The notes beneath the pieces were generated by a model. The model was not told the DNA's origin, did no database searches, and was given only the letters and a program-made list of their open reading frames with translations. Made by a program: the position numbers and the translations under genes. From contig CM067533.1 of NCBI GenBank assembly GCA_034509925.1, positions 5,448,035 to 5,512,034 of the forward strand: DNA of 64,000 bases, written 5' to 3'. Source of the DNA: Hirudinaria manillensis (lineage: Eukaryota; Annelida; Clitellata; Hirudinida; Hirudinidae). Shown one piece after another: positions 26,085 through 37,848 of this stretch (position 1 is the first letter of the stretch; each line of letters begins with the position of its first letter).

Positions 26085-26692
26085 TTAAATGGCGTTCTTA
26101 TCAACAATGTTCAGAGGAGGAAGTCGAGTGACCCTCAAAGGAAATTCATAATTTTCAGGATGATAACGCCTGAAATTCTGAAGTTGTTCATGTCGACGGG
26201 GAGCAAAGTAGCTTCCAGAGCCCAAAATCGTGGGACTGATGGGACGTCTCTCGCACCAATTTTCGCCGAAATTTCTTTGATTTGGTTTCCTGACTCCCTC
26301 CATAGGTCGGAGAAAATAATTTTTTCGAGATTCCGCGAGATTTCTCACTCTTCTGGTGTACCAATCCGGATCAGTTGCCCTAATCGAGTGGGCATGGAGG
26401 AAGGGATAGTCGAAACCCCATTTGCACAAACCTCCCTTTGAAGGGTAATGTATATTATTAAAGTCTAAGTAGTCTAAGCATGATTATAATGCTCTCACCT
26501 TTTTGAGGTCTGGATGACTCATAGTAGTAGGATTGATTATATTTAAATTGGGCTGCCTGTGAAAGATTCTAACATTCGTTAACTTGTTTAACAAAACATC
26601 CAAATATTTTTACCAACCACATGTGGGGAATCTGATATAGAGGAGGATCTTTGTCCCTCAAGTGGACCGGTGTTGGATCGACGATGAACAGC
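26085..26692 (-). CDS. small conserved-looking protein of unknown function (3 exons)
   Basis: Reading frames join across GT..AG introns. The first exon (about 26692-26615) begins MLFIVDPTPVHLRDKDPPLY, the second (about 26560-26500) contains YNQSYYYESSRPQK, and the last (about 26440-26085) contains GLCKWGFDYPFLHAHSIRAT followed by DPDWYTRRV and ends near NIVDKNAI. The total is about 160 residues. It is rich in Tyr, Pro and Arg with no signal peptide or membrane segment, a composition like that of short axonemal microtubule-lumen proteins. I cannot assign a named family and do not claim one. The open frame on the opposite strand is treated as its shadow. Confidence 0.55.
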
Positions 26693-27607
26693 ATGGATTG
26701 AGTTAATTATTTAAGGATATTTAAATGTTATCTGTTATTACCAAAACCTTAACAACGTGCTAGCCGTTAGGATGATTTGCTAAGTTATACGTCGCGGTGA
26801 AACGTCAAGTTATTCAGAAAATAGTCATTATTTGCGTTTCCATGACATCCCTAGGATGATTTCCGATTTGAAATATATGAGATAATATTACTGCATATAT
26901 GTTTTTTAAATTTGCCTACACAATTTGTTGGACTCAATGTGTCTTATTCAAAATTCGACACATTGCCAATACACTTTTTATCGATCGGGAACATTAATTT
27001 TAACAATGATTAATCTCTCTACATTCAATAATTGAATGGAAGGGCTATAACCTATAGCAATTATTGGATCGGTCGTTTTTCTCAATTCTATTGAGTTATC
27101 CATACATTCATCCGTTCTTCGATACCGGAATTATTCCTCTTTAACTTATTTTTTAGTTTCATTAATCGATTAAATTAAGTGCATGTATTTTAATAAAAGT
27201 AAATATATTGTGATATTGCCTTATTTTTAAATATCTAAGTTTAGTTTTAGTTAATGTGCTATTAAAAGACAAAAGTCAAGAAAATAACATTGGATTATTC
27301 ACTCTGCCTCAAAGGTGGAAGCCGTTCTGCACATCACAAAGTTAATTTGTAAATTATATTGAAAAAGTACGAGAGATCGCTGCATACAATTAATCTTAAT
27401 CATAGGTTGTTGGAATTCAGAACTCTAACAAATATTGTTCATTAATTCGAGGCCATAAAATCATCGTCGACAAAAGTATTGTGATTGGCATGTATTCCTA
27501 AATCCAGAACATGTATGCCTGGTACCCACGGATATTCAAATCTGCCTATTACATTGCTTTTTAATGTAATAGCAAAACAAATGTTGGACAATTCATTGGA
27601 TGTTAAA
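26693..27607. promoter_or_regulatory. divergent intergenic region upstream of NAA60
   Basis: Separates a minus-strand gene from plus-strand NAA60, so it should hold two promoters. No specific motif was identified. Confidence 0.35.
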
Positions 27608-28603
27608 ATGGTTGAATGCTACAATGTTCAACATCAAGTTCAATTGAGATATCTTTGTTTAGATGACTTGTTGGAAGTTAAACGGCTTTGTTCAGAATGG
27701 TTTCCAATCGAGTAGGCAATTATTTTTAATTGAAACATTTAAATGATGTAGTTTAAAAATAAGAATAATAACTTTTTGATCTATTTTAGTTAGTTAATTG
27801 AAGATGTGCTTTTTCAAGGTATCCCGAAAGTTGGTACAACGACATTCTAACAGATCCCAGGTTCTACTCGCTTGCAGCCACATTTAATCTCAAAATTATT
27901 GGAATGATTGTATGTGAAGTCAAACCAAGGTCTAGATGCAATAGGGAGGTGAGTCTATTCATTCTATTTAGCCAAAATCTTGATTGTTTTATGTAGTCCT
28001 TTCATCTCGCATGATAGACGTAATGTTAATATGGCTTCAAGTAATTTTAACTCCAATTGTAGGACTTTGATCTACTAGCTCCTCATTATCCACCCAATAC
28101 ACTAGTCGCTTATATTTTGAGTCTTGGTGTCGTCAAACAATTTCGAAGAAAAGGAATAGGTAATTTTTTTCAATTAAAAGAAATGTCTGTATTACACAAT
28201 TTTGAACTCACCTGATCTGAGATTAATCGGGTGATTCCCCAAGAAAAATGTTAACAGTGCCCCATAACATAGCCCAATCTAGAATTAATTAAGTATATTT
28301 CCAGCCTCATTGTTACTGGACAACCTGCTCTCCTATTTAACATCGACTGACATGGATGCCTGCAAAGCTGTGTACCTTCATGTCTTGACTACGAATGCAG
28401 TGGCCATACAATTTTATGAACAGAGGAGCTTCCACATTCATGCTTGCCTTCCTTTCTATTATTCCATTAAAGGCAATCTGCATGATGGTTTCTCCTATGT
28501 GCGATACATAAACGGAGGAAAAGCCCCATCCACTTTCATATATCCTTTTGCATATTTTGTCAAAAGTTGCATAACCACGTTACTGTATTCTACTGAGATT
28601 TAA
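27608..28603 (+). CDS. NAA60: N-alpha-acetyltransferase 60 (NatF), 4 exons
   Basis: A GNAT-fold enzyme that acetylates N-termini of transmembrane proteins facing the cytosol. Exons 27608-27711, 27819-27948, 28063-28159 and 28305-28603 give about 209 residues. Strong family matches run in order: LRYLCLDDLLEVKRLCSEWF, YPESWYNDI, SLAATFNLKIIGMIVCE, VAYILSLGVVKQFRRKGIAS (acetyl-CoA-binding R-x-x-G-x-G/A), AVYLHVLTTNAVAIQFYEQR and CLPFYYSIKGNLHDGFSYV. The start MVECYNV was chosen because its distance to the first beta strand matches the family; two in-frame upstream ATGs (27485 and one before DNSLDV) are possible. The C-terminus is about 30 residues shorter than the 242-residue human protein but still ends in a hydrophobic/amphipathic stretch (FIYPFAYFVKSCITTLLY) that could serve the Golgi-anchoring role. 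Confidence 0.93.
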
Positions 28604-29766
28604 CAAATGCTCAAATCAAGGAACTATTGTATATTACTTAATGCAATTGCATAATAATTAATGCATTACATGTGCCAATTGCATGCAAGATTCATTGAAT
28701 ACCTTAAATCTCTTAAGAGCAATGTATTTTAGGATATTTGATCTTATATATTATTACTTATATACCATTATAATATTATTATATATTATCTTACATAGAA
28801 ATTACATTCTTTAACTTCATCTTACTGACTGTTGCAAGTACCTTTCCAATATCCTGTCCAAGGTACAACCTTGTGCCTTGCCACTTCACTTGTTCCAGAT
28901 GGCCAGAGGTCTCTGGCGCTACATCGTAAATGAAGTTTTCTTACTTCACTGAGAGAAGCATCGAAAACGGGAGTCGGACTTTCTAGTAAAGTGATTTCTG
29001 GCACAATTTGTCATGGCAGAGGACCATCATAAAATGATGGATCCGAAAGAAGCCGCACCCAACACTTACTGAGCCTTAGCTGGAGTTTTGTCGACGATGG
29101 TTGGAACGTAATTGCCTCCTCCCAGAAGAATTACAATTTCCGATTGGGTGTTATTTTTGTAAAGAATTTCTACTGTTTGCCAGATTACTTTTGCAATTTT
29201 TTTTAAATGAGGCATGCTACGGGGATCTCCGACTTATCAATAGGTACAAATTTTCTGTCGATGTCTACATATTTTCTTTTTTTTTAAAGATCAATTGAAC
29301 CTCCCTGTAAAAATTCATTTCACTATCCAAAAAAAAATATGAAATGTGCCAACTTGTGGATATTTAAACACATAATGAATCAATGCTCCCTGATTTAAAA
29401 TCCAAAGCAGTCTCTCTTAAGTTATCATAATAAGATTAATAAGTGTTTAATTCAATCAATTAAACTGATATTTCTGAAATAACATGCTTCAGGAGGCCTA
29501 TCATAATGGAAAAGGTTACAAAAACTTAAACCAAATTTTCGAGTGCATCTTCGCCAGAGAGTAAGTCACCGCAATCATTATTTATATAACCAAACCTGCC
29601 CTGACTCATTGGCAAGATGAAATTGCAAATCTAAAATAACATGTGAAGGTTACCCAATGATAACAAGATGAAAAGAAAATTATAATTCTGGTAGGATCAA
29701 AATTAAGCAATATAATCTGGTGTTAATGTCAACTGTGATGCACTTGATTGTACTGGGAGTGGGAAT
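28604..29766. other. convergent intergenic region, NAA60 / RNF185
   Basis: Contains the 3' UTRs of two convergent genes. The short open frames on both strands have no recognisable similarity. Confidence 0.5.
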
Positions 29767-31233
29767 TCAGGCAATCATCAACCAGAAGAGAAACAGTAGT
29801 GCAACAAAGAGAAAGACTCTGCTAAGGAAACTCTCATCAGGATGTTGTACGTTCTGCCCTGTAAAAATAAATCATTGAAGAGCTAAAATATCTTGTTTGC
29901 ATAAGGACGAGTGTCTTAATAACAAATTAGGCAAAACAGCCTGAAAAGTCAAAATATTAAAATCAAATTTTTGAATGAAAAATATTTTTTTCAGACTCAT
30001 GCAGTAAGTGCTACTGTGCTTGCGATAATGTGCATAAATAGAAACCATTCTAACCATTTGGAGTTCTTCCATCAGAAAAATTAAAAGTTGAGGCAAAGAA
30101 CCCAAATGGAAAAGCACCTATTCCAAACGACATCTGGAAGCCAGTTCCATCTCCAAACCCAAAGTTTGGAAAATTCTGTTTAAAAAAAATGAAAATAAAC
30201 TCGAGTAAATAATAACAGAGAATTATGCAAACCGACGTTTGAGTTCTCAGGTTCAGTTCTCTGACCCTGAGGACGTGGAGGAACTTTTTCCCTTAAGGAA
30301 TTCAGAATCAGAAGTTGAATAAAACTGGTCATTGCATTTAGATACGTTATAACAGAGACCTCGGGTCCTGGCTGTTTGCATTGCCTCTGCCGTAAAGAGG
30401 AATTACTTTGCTTTTACTGATCCCTGCTTTGCAAACCGGGCACGTTTTCCTGGAAGATCTTGTTTCTAGCCACTGATGTAAGCAAGGCCAACTGAAAGTT
30501 TGATTTACAACTTGGAACTTTTACAACAATTGCACAATCTTCCAAACAGCGTTACACTACATTAAAAATAATTTGAAATGGCAAATATCGGGCAAGAGAG
30601 CTCACATTTTAGAAGATTAAGTACATATGTCGTGGGAAGGCACATAATAACAATTATAATTTATTTGAAGTGAGTATCAGCTCAAAATCTTGCATTTCTG
30701 CTTGTGATATGCAAGATTTCCTCTTGGAAGCTAAGTAGGTGGGCAAATTACAATGCCTTTACAACCTGGTTAGATACATATGTTCTCAAGGAACTAAATG
30801 TGAAATAATTTAAGTTTATGACAGTAATGCAGTTAAAATAATTTTATGGTTTTTCAACTGTAATGAATATGATAACTGCATGACTAAGGTGACTGCACTT
30901 TTTTACTGCACAAATTTTACATTAATTAATTGTACACACCTATTGAATAAAGGACAGGCGTTTTCATTGCACTGAACTATTAACACCTATTTTAGATTGT
31001 AAGGATTGAAAGTCTCTCACAGAAGGAAATAGTTTTCTAACTAACCAAAATAAGTGTCCGCACATACTGACGACAGCATCCCTCGCCGTGTCGAGACAAA
31101 TATTGCATTCGAAATTTCCACTTGTTTCTTGACTGCTCTGAGATGGCTGTTTAGAACGAGTGTTATGTGTGGGCGTCGTACTTTCCCCTGAACTTGTGGC
31201 ACCATCTTCAACGGGGGCATCCGAACTACTCAT
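29767..31233 (-). CDS. RNF185: E3 ubiquitin ligase RNF185 (RNF5 family), 5 exons
   Basis: A membrane-anchored RING ligase acting in ER-associated degradation and mitochondrial quality control. Exons 31233-31046, 30491-30360, 30291-30237, 30175-30055 and 29858-29767 join in phase to about 195 residues. The Ser/Thr-rich N-terminus is followed by a complete C3HC4 RING ([34 protein letters not shown]) and the family linker VIPLYGRG and PPRPQGQR. Next comes the hallmark [20 protein letters not shown], and the end is a tail anchor ([15 protein letters not shown]) with the stop directly after it. RNF185 is preferred to RNF5 because of the GIGAFPFG segment. All metal ligands are present. Confidence 0.95.
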
Positions 31234-31559
31234 ATTTCTGGTGTCTTACAGTGTCCGGTGTTACAATTAGTCTGAGAAAAATTGGTGAAATACTCTTAAA
31301 AACAAACATAAAACACTTGGTAATCTTCACAACTGTGCTTTACTCGACAAATGTACCAGATGACGAAACGAGAAATCAAGCTCAGGCTATACCATGCCCC
31401 TATATGTTTACATTAAGTTCGACGGCTAAAAAAACAGGTCAAGAATCATCATAAGTTGGTATAACTAATAGGTAGATTTTTATAGTTAAAAATTAAAGCC
31501 CAAAGTTTACATTGATTTGAATAATTTAAGGATTATATCTTAAATAAAATATTTACAAA

Positions 31560-32847
31560 CTAAAGTTATCACCTGAATTTATCAAATTGAGATTTAAAAA
31601 AAAACAGTGGAACGATATGCGATTAAAAATGATGAAATCAAAGTTAAAATTGCTACAATTAGCCTGTAACAACATCGTTCGTTCGAGCACATTAAACCAG
31701 TGAGGTACCGAGGAATGCGTGGTCCCCACACCTTTCCCATTCCTGGCAAGTGTTTGCTGGGCTTCGTTAAATCGAATGTACTTATTTACGCCCGCATTAT
31801 TTAGGATTAAATATGATAGTGCGGCATCGCAAATAAAACTTGACGATACCGATAACACCCCTCTCGGATCTCCGAGAAATTTCGTCCTAGTGTTAGCGCC
31901 TTCACTTAGAAATAAAGCAGATCAAGCCCCTCTTGACGCCATGCATCGGCAGCAAGAAACACATTAACAGGTGTGACTTAGCAGAGCCATTAATATCCTA
32001 AAATCAAAAAAATCTATTTCTTTTTCAGGACCCCTTGCGTAACACGAGAGCACCCTGATAAAACCAGGAGTATTGAGCATGACTCCTCCATTGTCGTCTA
32101 GCTCTTGAGATATGAAACGAGTGAAAAATTCAATGACCTGAAGAAAGTTTACTAATTCTTGTTGCTATATAATATAAACACAAATGTCGAATAAACCATC
32201 AATATATAATCTCATGAATCAAGTCAAAACACTTCAATTTGTACACCTGCCACAATCATCCACAAGATCAGCAAACATATACATGAAATTCTGCAAAATC
32301 TCCTGAGCTTTCTGGGGAGCAAAGCACTTGTCCACGCTTGAGCAGTCAGAATGCAAATGGTACTTAAAAACAATTTACATTTAAAAACCTGATTTTACCA
32401 TCCTTGCTATCACTTTAAATGAAGCAAGAATTACCTTCAAGTATGAAATCAAATCTCGAAAGACAGTCGAGCTAATAAGGGTACTTTCATCTAATGTATA
32501 AACAACATAATACATCTTATCTCCAAGATCAAAGCAATAAAATTCTATTTAAATTACTAACAATATTCAGAGATAACAAACGAAATCACGACAATAAGAC
32601 CATCAATCCAATCATTTGGCTTCCAAAACTTCTTCCCTAGCAACTGAGTTAAAAACAAATTAATAACAATAATGGACCATCAACAATGTAATGAACGACT
32701 AACCTGACATTTCCTACAAAGGGGGATTATTTTGTCATTTTCTAAATTCCCAAAACCACAAATAGCATGGAAAACACATTCACAAGTCAGACATTTCAAC
32801 ATGTCTCCTGTTCTGTTACATTCACAACAAGACAACTCAGCCCCCAT
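31560..32847 (-). CDS. PHD-finger protein of unrecognised family (several exons, ends uncertain)
   Basis: Exons on the minus strand: about 32847-32700 encodes MGAELSCCECNRTGDMLKC and a following segment completing a PHD finger (C-x2-C-x8-C-x2-C-x4-H-x2-C-x14-C-x2-C). About 32642-32585 has KFWKPNDWIDGLIV. About 32545-32457 has DKMYYVVYTLDESTLISSTV. About 32370-32262 has KAQEILQNFMYMFADLVDDC. About 32140-32035 has FFTRFISQELDDNGGVMLNT. A frame at about 31930-31670 contains GVNKYIRFNEAQQTLARNGK. The PHD finger suggests a chromatin reader. The C-terminal alpha-helical part resembles no family I know. The acceptor CTAG just before the first ATG suggests a further, perhaps non-coding, upstream exon. 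Joining of the last exon is unresolved. Confidence 0.5.
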
Positions 32848-34256
32848 AACCTAGATTTGAGCAAAAATTCCATGTTCAAGCCAATTATCTTCACTTTTGT
32901 TTTTACAATGCTTACCAAAAATGAATTTTCCATGGCAACAAAATCTGATAAAACTAGCTAGTTCCTTTATAATCATGCAATTTTCCAAAATGAACACAAA
33001 TGATAGATTCCTGCTTAGTTCATTGATGTGATGCACATGCCTCACGTCTTTTAAGCACCTGTCCTTAGAGAAATATGTAGCAGAAAACTAAATCGAAGTT
33101 ACTTAACTAACTCGGGCCAGATTTAAACAATTAAAACCCTTTTTCAAATTTTAATGCCGTCACAGTGATTTCTTAATTATAGCAGCTAGCTTAATTGTGG
33201 CAGACACAATCGAAACCAAACCAAACGTGACACGCAGCAATTGCAAATGGCGAAAAAGGATTTCGGTGCTTAAGAGTTTAAAAGTACGATCTACTTTAAA
33301 AATTATTTTGTGAGAATATAATTTCACTTGAAATAATTTAAAAACTAAATAGTTGTATTATAACTATTGTGAATTTATTTATAAACGAAAATTTTGATAG
33401 ATTCATGCCATATATGATGGAAAGCAGAATTTAAGAGATCGAAAGAGCCTCATACAGAAATTTCCGGCTTCTAGGAAACGCAGCATTGGTTCCCTAAATT
33501 CTTTGGCAAATGCCCTTTAAGTTTTGAATTACGAAATCAGTTTTTATCACAACTGCGACACATAGACACACATCGCTTTGCAATCAGTGTGCGACAATTT
33601 AGCATTCCAGACATTGGCAATAGCTAAAAGGAATTGAACAGAATGTCTATAATGACTATTAATTATAATTAACTAATATTAATTATTAATAATAAGTAAT
33701 GCTTTAAACGAATATTTCCCATCGTTTATAACTATTAATATGCATGTTAAGGATGCTTAAATTAAACGATTTGCTTCTTTTGCTATTCCGGCATCTTTTT
33801 ATCCAATATTTTTCAGTTTTAAAATAACTTTAAACTTTAATAATCTCACTTTTTTACTTCAATATACAATAATCTTCCTTATTGTAACATATGGGTCCTA
33901 AAATATTACTGGACCCTGGACATTTGTTCCTTGTCACCTCAGTGGTAGTCAACAAAGAATTACAAATAAGCGAAGCAAAATTTTATTCTTTTAAATAGTT
34001 GGTGCATTTTTATAATGTTTTCTAATAGACACAAAAAGCATCTATAAATCATAATTTAAAATTTTAACCATTGATTTACAAAAAATAAAATTTATAGCCA
34101 AATTAAATTGCACTAAAATATAACATTTTCAAGATCTTGGGTCATATCAGAAGCATTGATCAAGGAACGAGGGCTTTGAACAAAAAAATCAAAATATCGT
34201 GCAAAATCAAAGAGGAAATTTTTTTTATCTTGTATGAGAATTGTCATTCTGCAAAT
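32848..34256. other. intergenic
   Basis: No supported gene. It includes the promoter side of the PHD-finger gene and the 3' flank of the CAP-domain gene. Confidence 0.45.
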
Positions 34257-35677
34257 TTATGAAAAATGGCATGAGAAAATGATGAAAATGAAAAAGGTGG
34301 CAAAGGCAAGCAGCAAAGAGTTCAGCAGATTTTTGGCCACTCCAGACTTCAGATAATCACTTTCCGCTATTCAAAATAAATTATATTTGGTAAATGTAAG
34401 ATTAATAATTAATTTTGATAAATGTAAGATTAATGGCCAGTTTTTAAATATTAAGTTGGAGTGCTTTTGTTAAGAGCCTAACTATTTGATAATAAACTAT
34501 TGCATTAGAATAGAATAGAATAGAACTACTTACCACAAAAACAATTTTCATTATCTATAACAGTGCAATTTGGCTCGATTTCTGAACACTTCATTCCGCC
34601 TGTGAAGAACAAATTAAACGAAGATGGAAAAATTCACCTGCTTGGCAAGTTATCATGTTGTCATGTTATCAACTGCTGTCCTAGTTTTTTCCACATCAAC
34701 CACCAACCGCACAATTTTCCAGCACAAGTTCCCGCCTCTTTTGGACATTTTGAGCAGGACGATCCACCTTCGTACGGACGCGCTCCCTTGTAATTGCCTC
34801 TGAAATTTCATAGAAAGCGATTACGTTTGAAATGAATTTTAATTTAAGACATATCACATCACATCACATCGCATCGCATCACATCACATCACATCACATC
34901 ACATCACATCACATCACATCACATCACATCACATCACATCACATCACATCACATCACATCACATCATATCATATCATATCATATCATATCATATCATATC
35001 ATATCATATTATGTTATATTATTATTTTTATAGTTATTATAATAATCAGAAATTATTATTAACATCGTTGTTTATGCTATTTCTTAGTAACTATCGTCAT
35101 AATCATCTTCGTCATCTTCTTCGAATAAAAGCACTCATCACCGATAGTAGTAGTTGCAGACAGCGTAGTAGGCATTCATGTTGGAACAGAAAGCCATGCC
35201 ACAACCGAGGACATACGAACTGCTCCACACCACCTGCACGACACAACAATACCAATGGCTTAATATATCTTTCGGGAATATTTATTATATCATAATTAAT
35301 TTATTTTATTTATTTTCCAAGCCAGTCAGAAGACCCTAAAAGGGTCTCTAAGGTGACTGACAATATTAAGAAGAAAAAATAACAATCAGAATGCGAGCGA
35401 TATGGGAAACAAAAAGTTCCACAAAGTTAGTCTGAGACAGTTAGGAATCTGTTCAGATCAATATTTGAAATCAGAATTTTAAACTTATAATTATTAATAA
35501 TTTAATTTATTAAATTAATTAATTAAAATGATGTCAAGTAATTTGGTTCTCACCTGGGTGTAATGACCACATGTGGCGTTGCATGAGATCTTTTCAAAGT
35601 CATAGTCTTTCTTTTCCTTTTCCCAGGCACCAACAATACTCATTGGATCCTTTCCTAATGGCAATTTCATATCGTTA

Positions 35678-35764
<87 letters not shown>

Positions 35765-37848
35765 CGTAATTAATCACTAATATTAATATTAATAGTAATC
35801 ATAAATCAATCTCAATGCCAGACTTGTAGTCTACAGCTACAACTCTGCCACATAAATATGTGTAACGTGTAATATCAAGTAAATATATAATATTACAAGA
35901 TGTTGAACAAAATATCATTTAATATTAAGTTAACATTTATTAATAATTAGAACCAATCAAATATTTCAATGTTACATTTTACAAGAAATAATGAAGAATT
36001 CATTCACACCTCCAGCGAAAATGTTTTGTCCCAGGTTGTTGTACTTGTTCTTGGAAATGTCTGGTTGGCCGTGACCCCATTGGCAACGGTTGGCCCACGT
36101 CTGAGCGGCTCTCTCGATCTCGGAGGAATAATACTGAAACAATTTGATGAAATGAACATCATGTACGCTACGGAATCATCCGAACATCGTTGGCTGTTCG
36201 AGACCATCGCGGGCTTCTAAGTTTTGTTGGGAAAAATCTCAACTATCCATTTTTGGGCTTTGAACATAACTGAGTTGCTTACATAAACAAAATAAGAAAA
36301 TGTGTATTAAGCTCTGGAAACGGGAATATGCTCCACGGAAACTTCAAATTCACATGAAAAAGATTTGATTTTTAAATTTAAAAGTAAAATTTAATAATGG
36401 GAAACCTTGGCTTAAAAGATCGGAATAGATTACTGCGCTAAAAAAGAAAACTTGAAACAAATGTTGTGGATGATTTCCATTTAACTCAACGAAATTATAG
36501 GCGTGAGTTAAAAATGTTTGACTCCTTTTTGTGTTCAATGGGATGATTCAAAATAATTTTTCATATTGCTCAAGTTCTCAAAGATTGTACGCCTGCATTA
36601 ATTTCTGTGAGAAAAACTCTCAATTTTCTAATTATGGTAACATTTAATGAAGCTCCGAGTCGATTAAATAGTTCAGTTTAATAAAAGCTGAATGCATTTA
36701 TTAACAAAAAGACAAAAGCATTGTCCATTTTGGCGGTTGAAGGAACGAGCGAACGAAATTAAGTTAAAAAAATAAATAATTCAAATAAAAATAGACGTTA
36801 ATTAAGAGCATAAATATATATAATAATATATACACTAGTGGTAATAAGACCAATAGTAATGATATGAGCGTTCGCGATTAACATATTCATCGCCTTCGCG
36901 GAAGACTCAGTCATTAATATTATCATTAACATATCATTAACATTAAGAATTGTCCATTCTGACAAGTTAATTATCATTATCATCGACTAAGTTATCATCT
37001 GATAACGTTAAGGTGACGAAAGTAAATCCACCAAGAATCCTCTTGCTAATTACCTTAATTAATTTCAAGCCATTATTCCAGATGTTGATCAAAGTATTGA
37101 TTAAATCAGGCTTTATGTTTTTACACCATTTTACGCTTAAGTGATAAAATCTTACGTTATTGTTTATTCAATACATACTCACATAATATGATGATTTGAT
37201 CCGATCTCATTTCTCTAGTTATTATTCTGAATTATTATTCAAAATTATAATAAAAACGTAAACAAATTTTATGCTCGACTGATTTCTGCACTTCCAATAG
37301 CTTCCATCATAAGTTCGTATTTAATAAGACTAAGGATACAATATCAACTGATCTCTCAGATATCAAAAGTTACCATAAAAACAACGTCATATTTAAACAT
37401 TAAAAATTAAATTAAATTAAGATCTTCAAATCATTTATAAATATTTAAAATATATAAAAACCATTCTCTGCATGTTTGTAGCAGTGGGTGTGACGTTAGC
37501 TCTGAAGATGTTATGGGCATCAAGAAACTGTTTCCTCTCCTCTTGTGTGAGACTGGTCTTTGAAACTGCTCGTTTCATTCGCATCCTCCCCTTCAAATCG
37601 AGTGTTACGTTTAGATTTACATTTACTTTGTATATTCTTATTTATCTGATTTTACGTTCATTTAATCTCTTTAAAATTATGTTCGAACCAAAATATAACA
37701 AACTAACTCCGCTTCTTTCGTCGACTGCTACACCTGGCTTCACAGAAGCGCAGGAAGCCAGTGCCAAAGTTCCAAACAAGGAAAGGACAAGTAAACAGTT
37801 CATCTTTAAGACTATCAAGACTTTAAACTTTATGTATTTAATGTCCAA
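34257..37848 (-). CDS. CAP/SCP-domain (CRISP/GLIPR-like) secreted or membrane-anchored protein, about 8 exons
   Basis: Approximate exons: 37848-37717, 37581-37481, 36133-36011, 35658-35553, 35240-35135, 34799-34700, 34605-34535, 34370-34257. A signal peptide (MNCLLVLSLFGTLALASCAS) leads into a complete CAP fold: EERKQFLDAHNIFRANVTPT (first His of the cavity), ERAAQTWANRCQWGH (second His), NLGQNIFAG, SCNATCGHYTQ, VVWSSSYVLGCGMAFC and VCNYYY. It continues with GNYKGARPYEGGSSCSKC and a Cys-rich module (GGMKCSEIEPNCTVIDNENC), then a C-terminal hydrophobic helix (LAAFATFF/IFIIFSC) that could be a transmembrane or GPI signal. CAP proteins include venom, reproductive and immune proteins; no specific role is implied here. 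Introns contain the ACATC satellite and an ATT array. Confidence 0.87.
34849..35010. repeat. (ACATC)n satellite grading into (ATATC)n
   Basis: About 25 ACATC pentamers, then about 8 ATATC pentamers, in an intron of the CAP-domain gene. The order suggests a C-to-T change that spread through part of the array. Confidence 0.97.
35678..35762. repeat. (ATT)n microsatellite
   Basis: About 27 uninterrupted ATT units in a CAP-gene intron, immediately upstream (in + orientation) of further AT-rich sequence. Confidence 0.97.

Noticed and set aside
28822..29004. Minus-strand frame between NAA60 and RNF185
   Set aside because: No similarity or splice context; probably 3' UTR of a convergent gene.
34846..35062. 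CRISPR-like or His-rich coding repeat at the ACATC array
   Set aside because: Pure pentamer satellite without spacers, in an intron of a eukaryotic gene.
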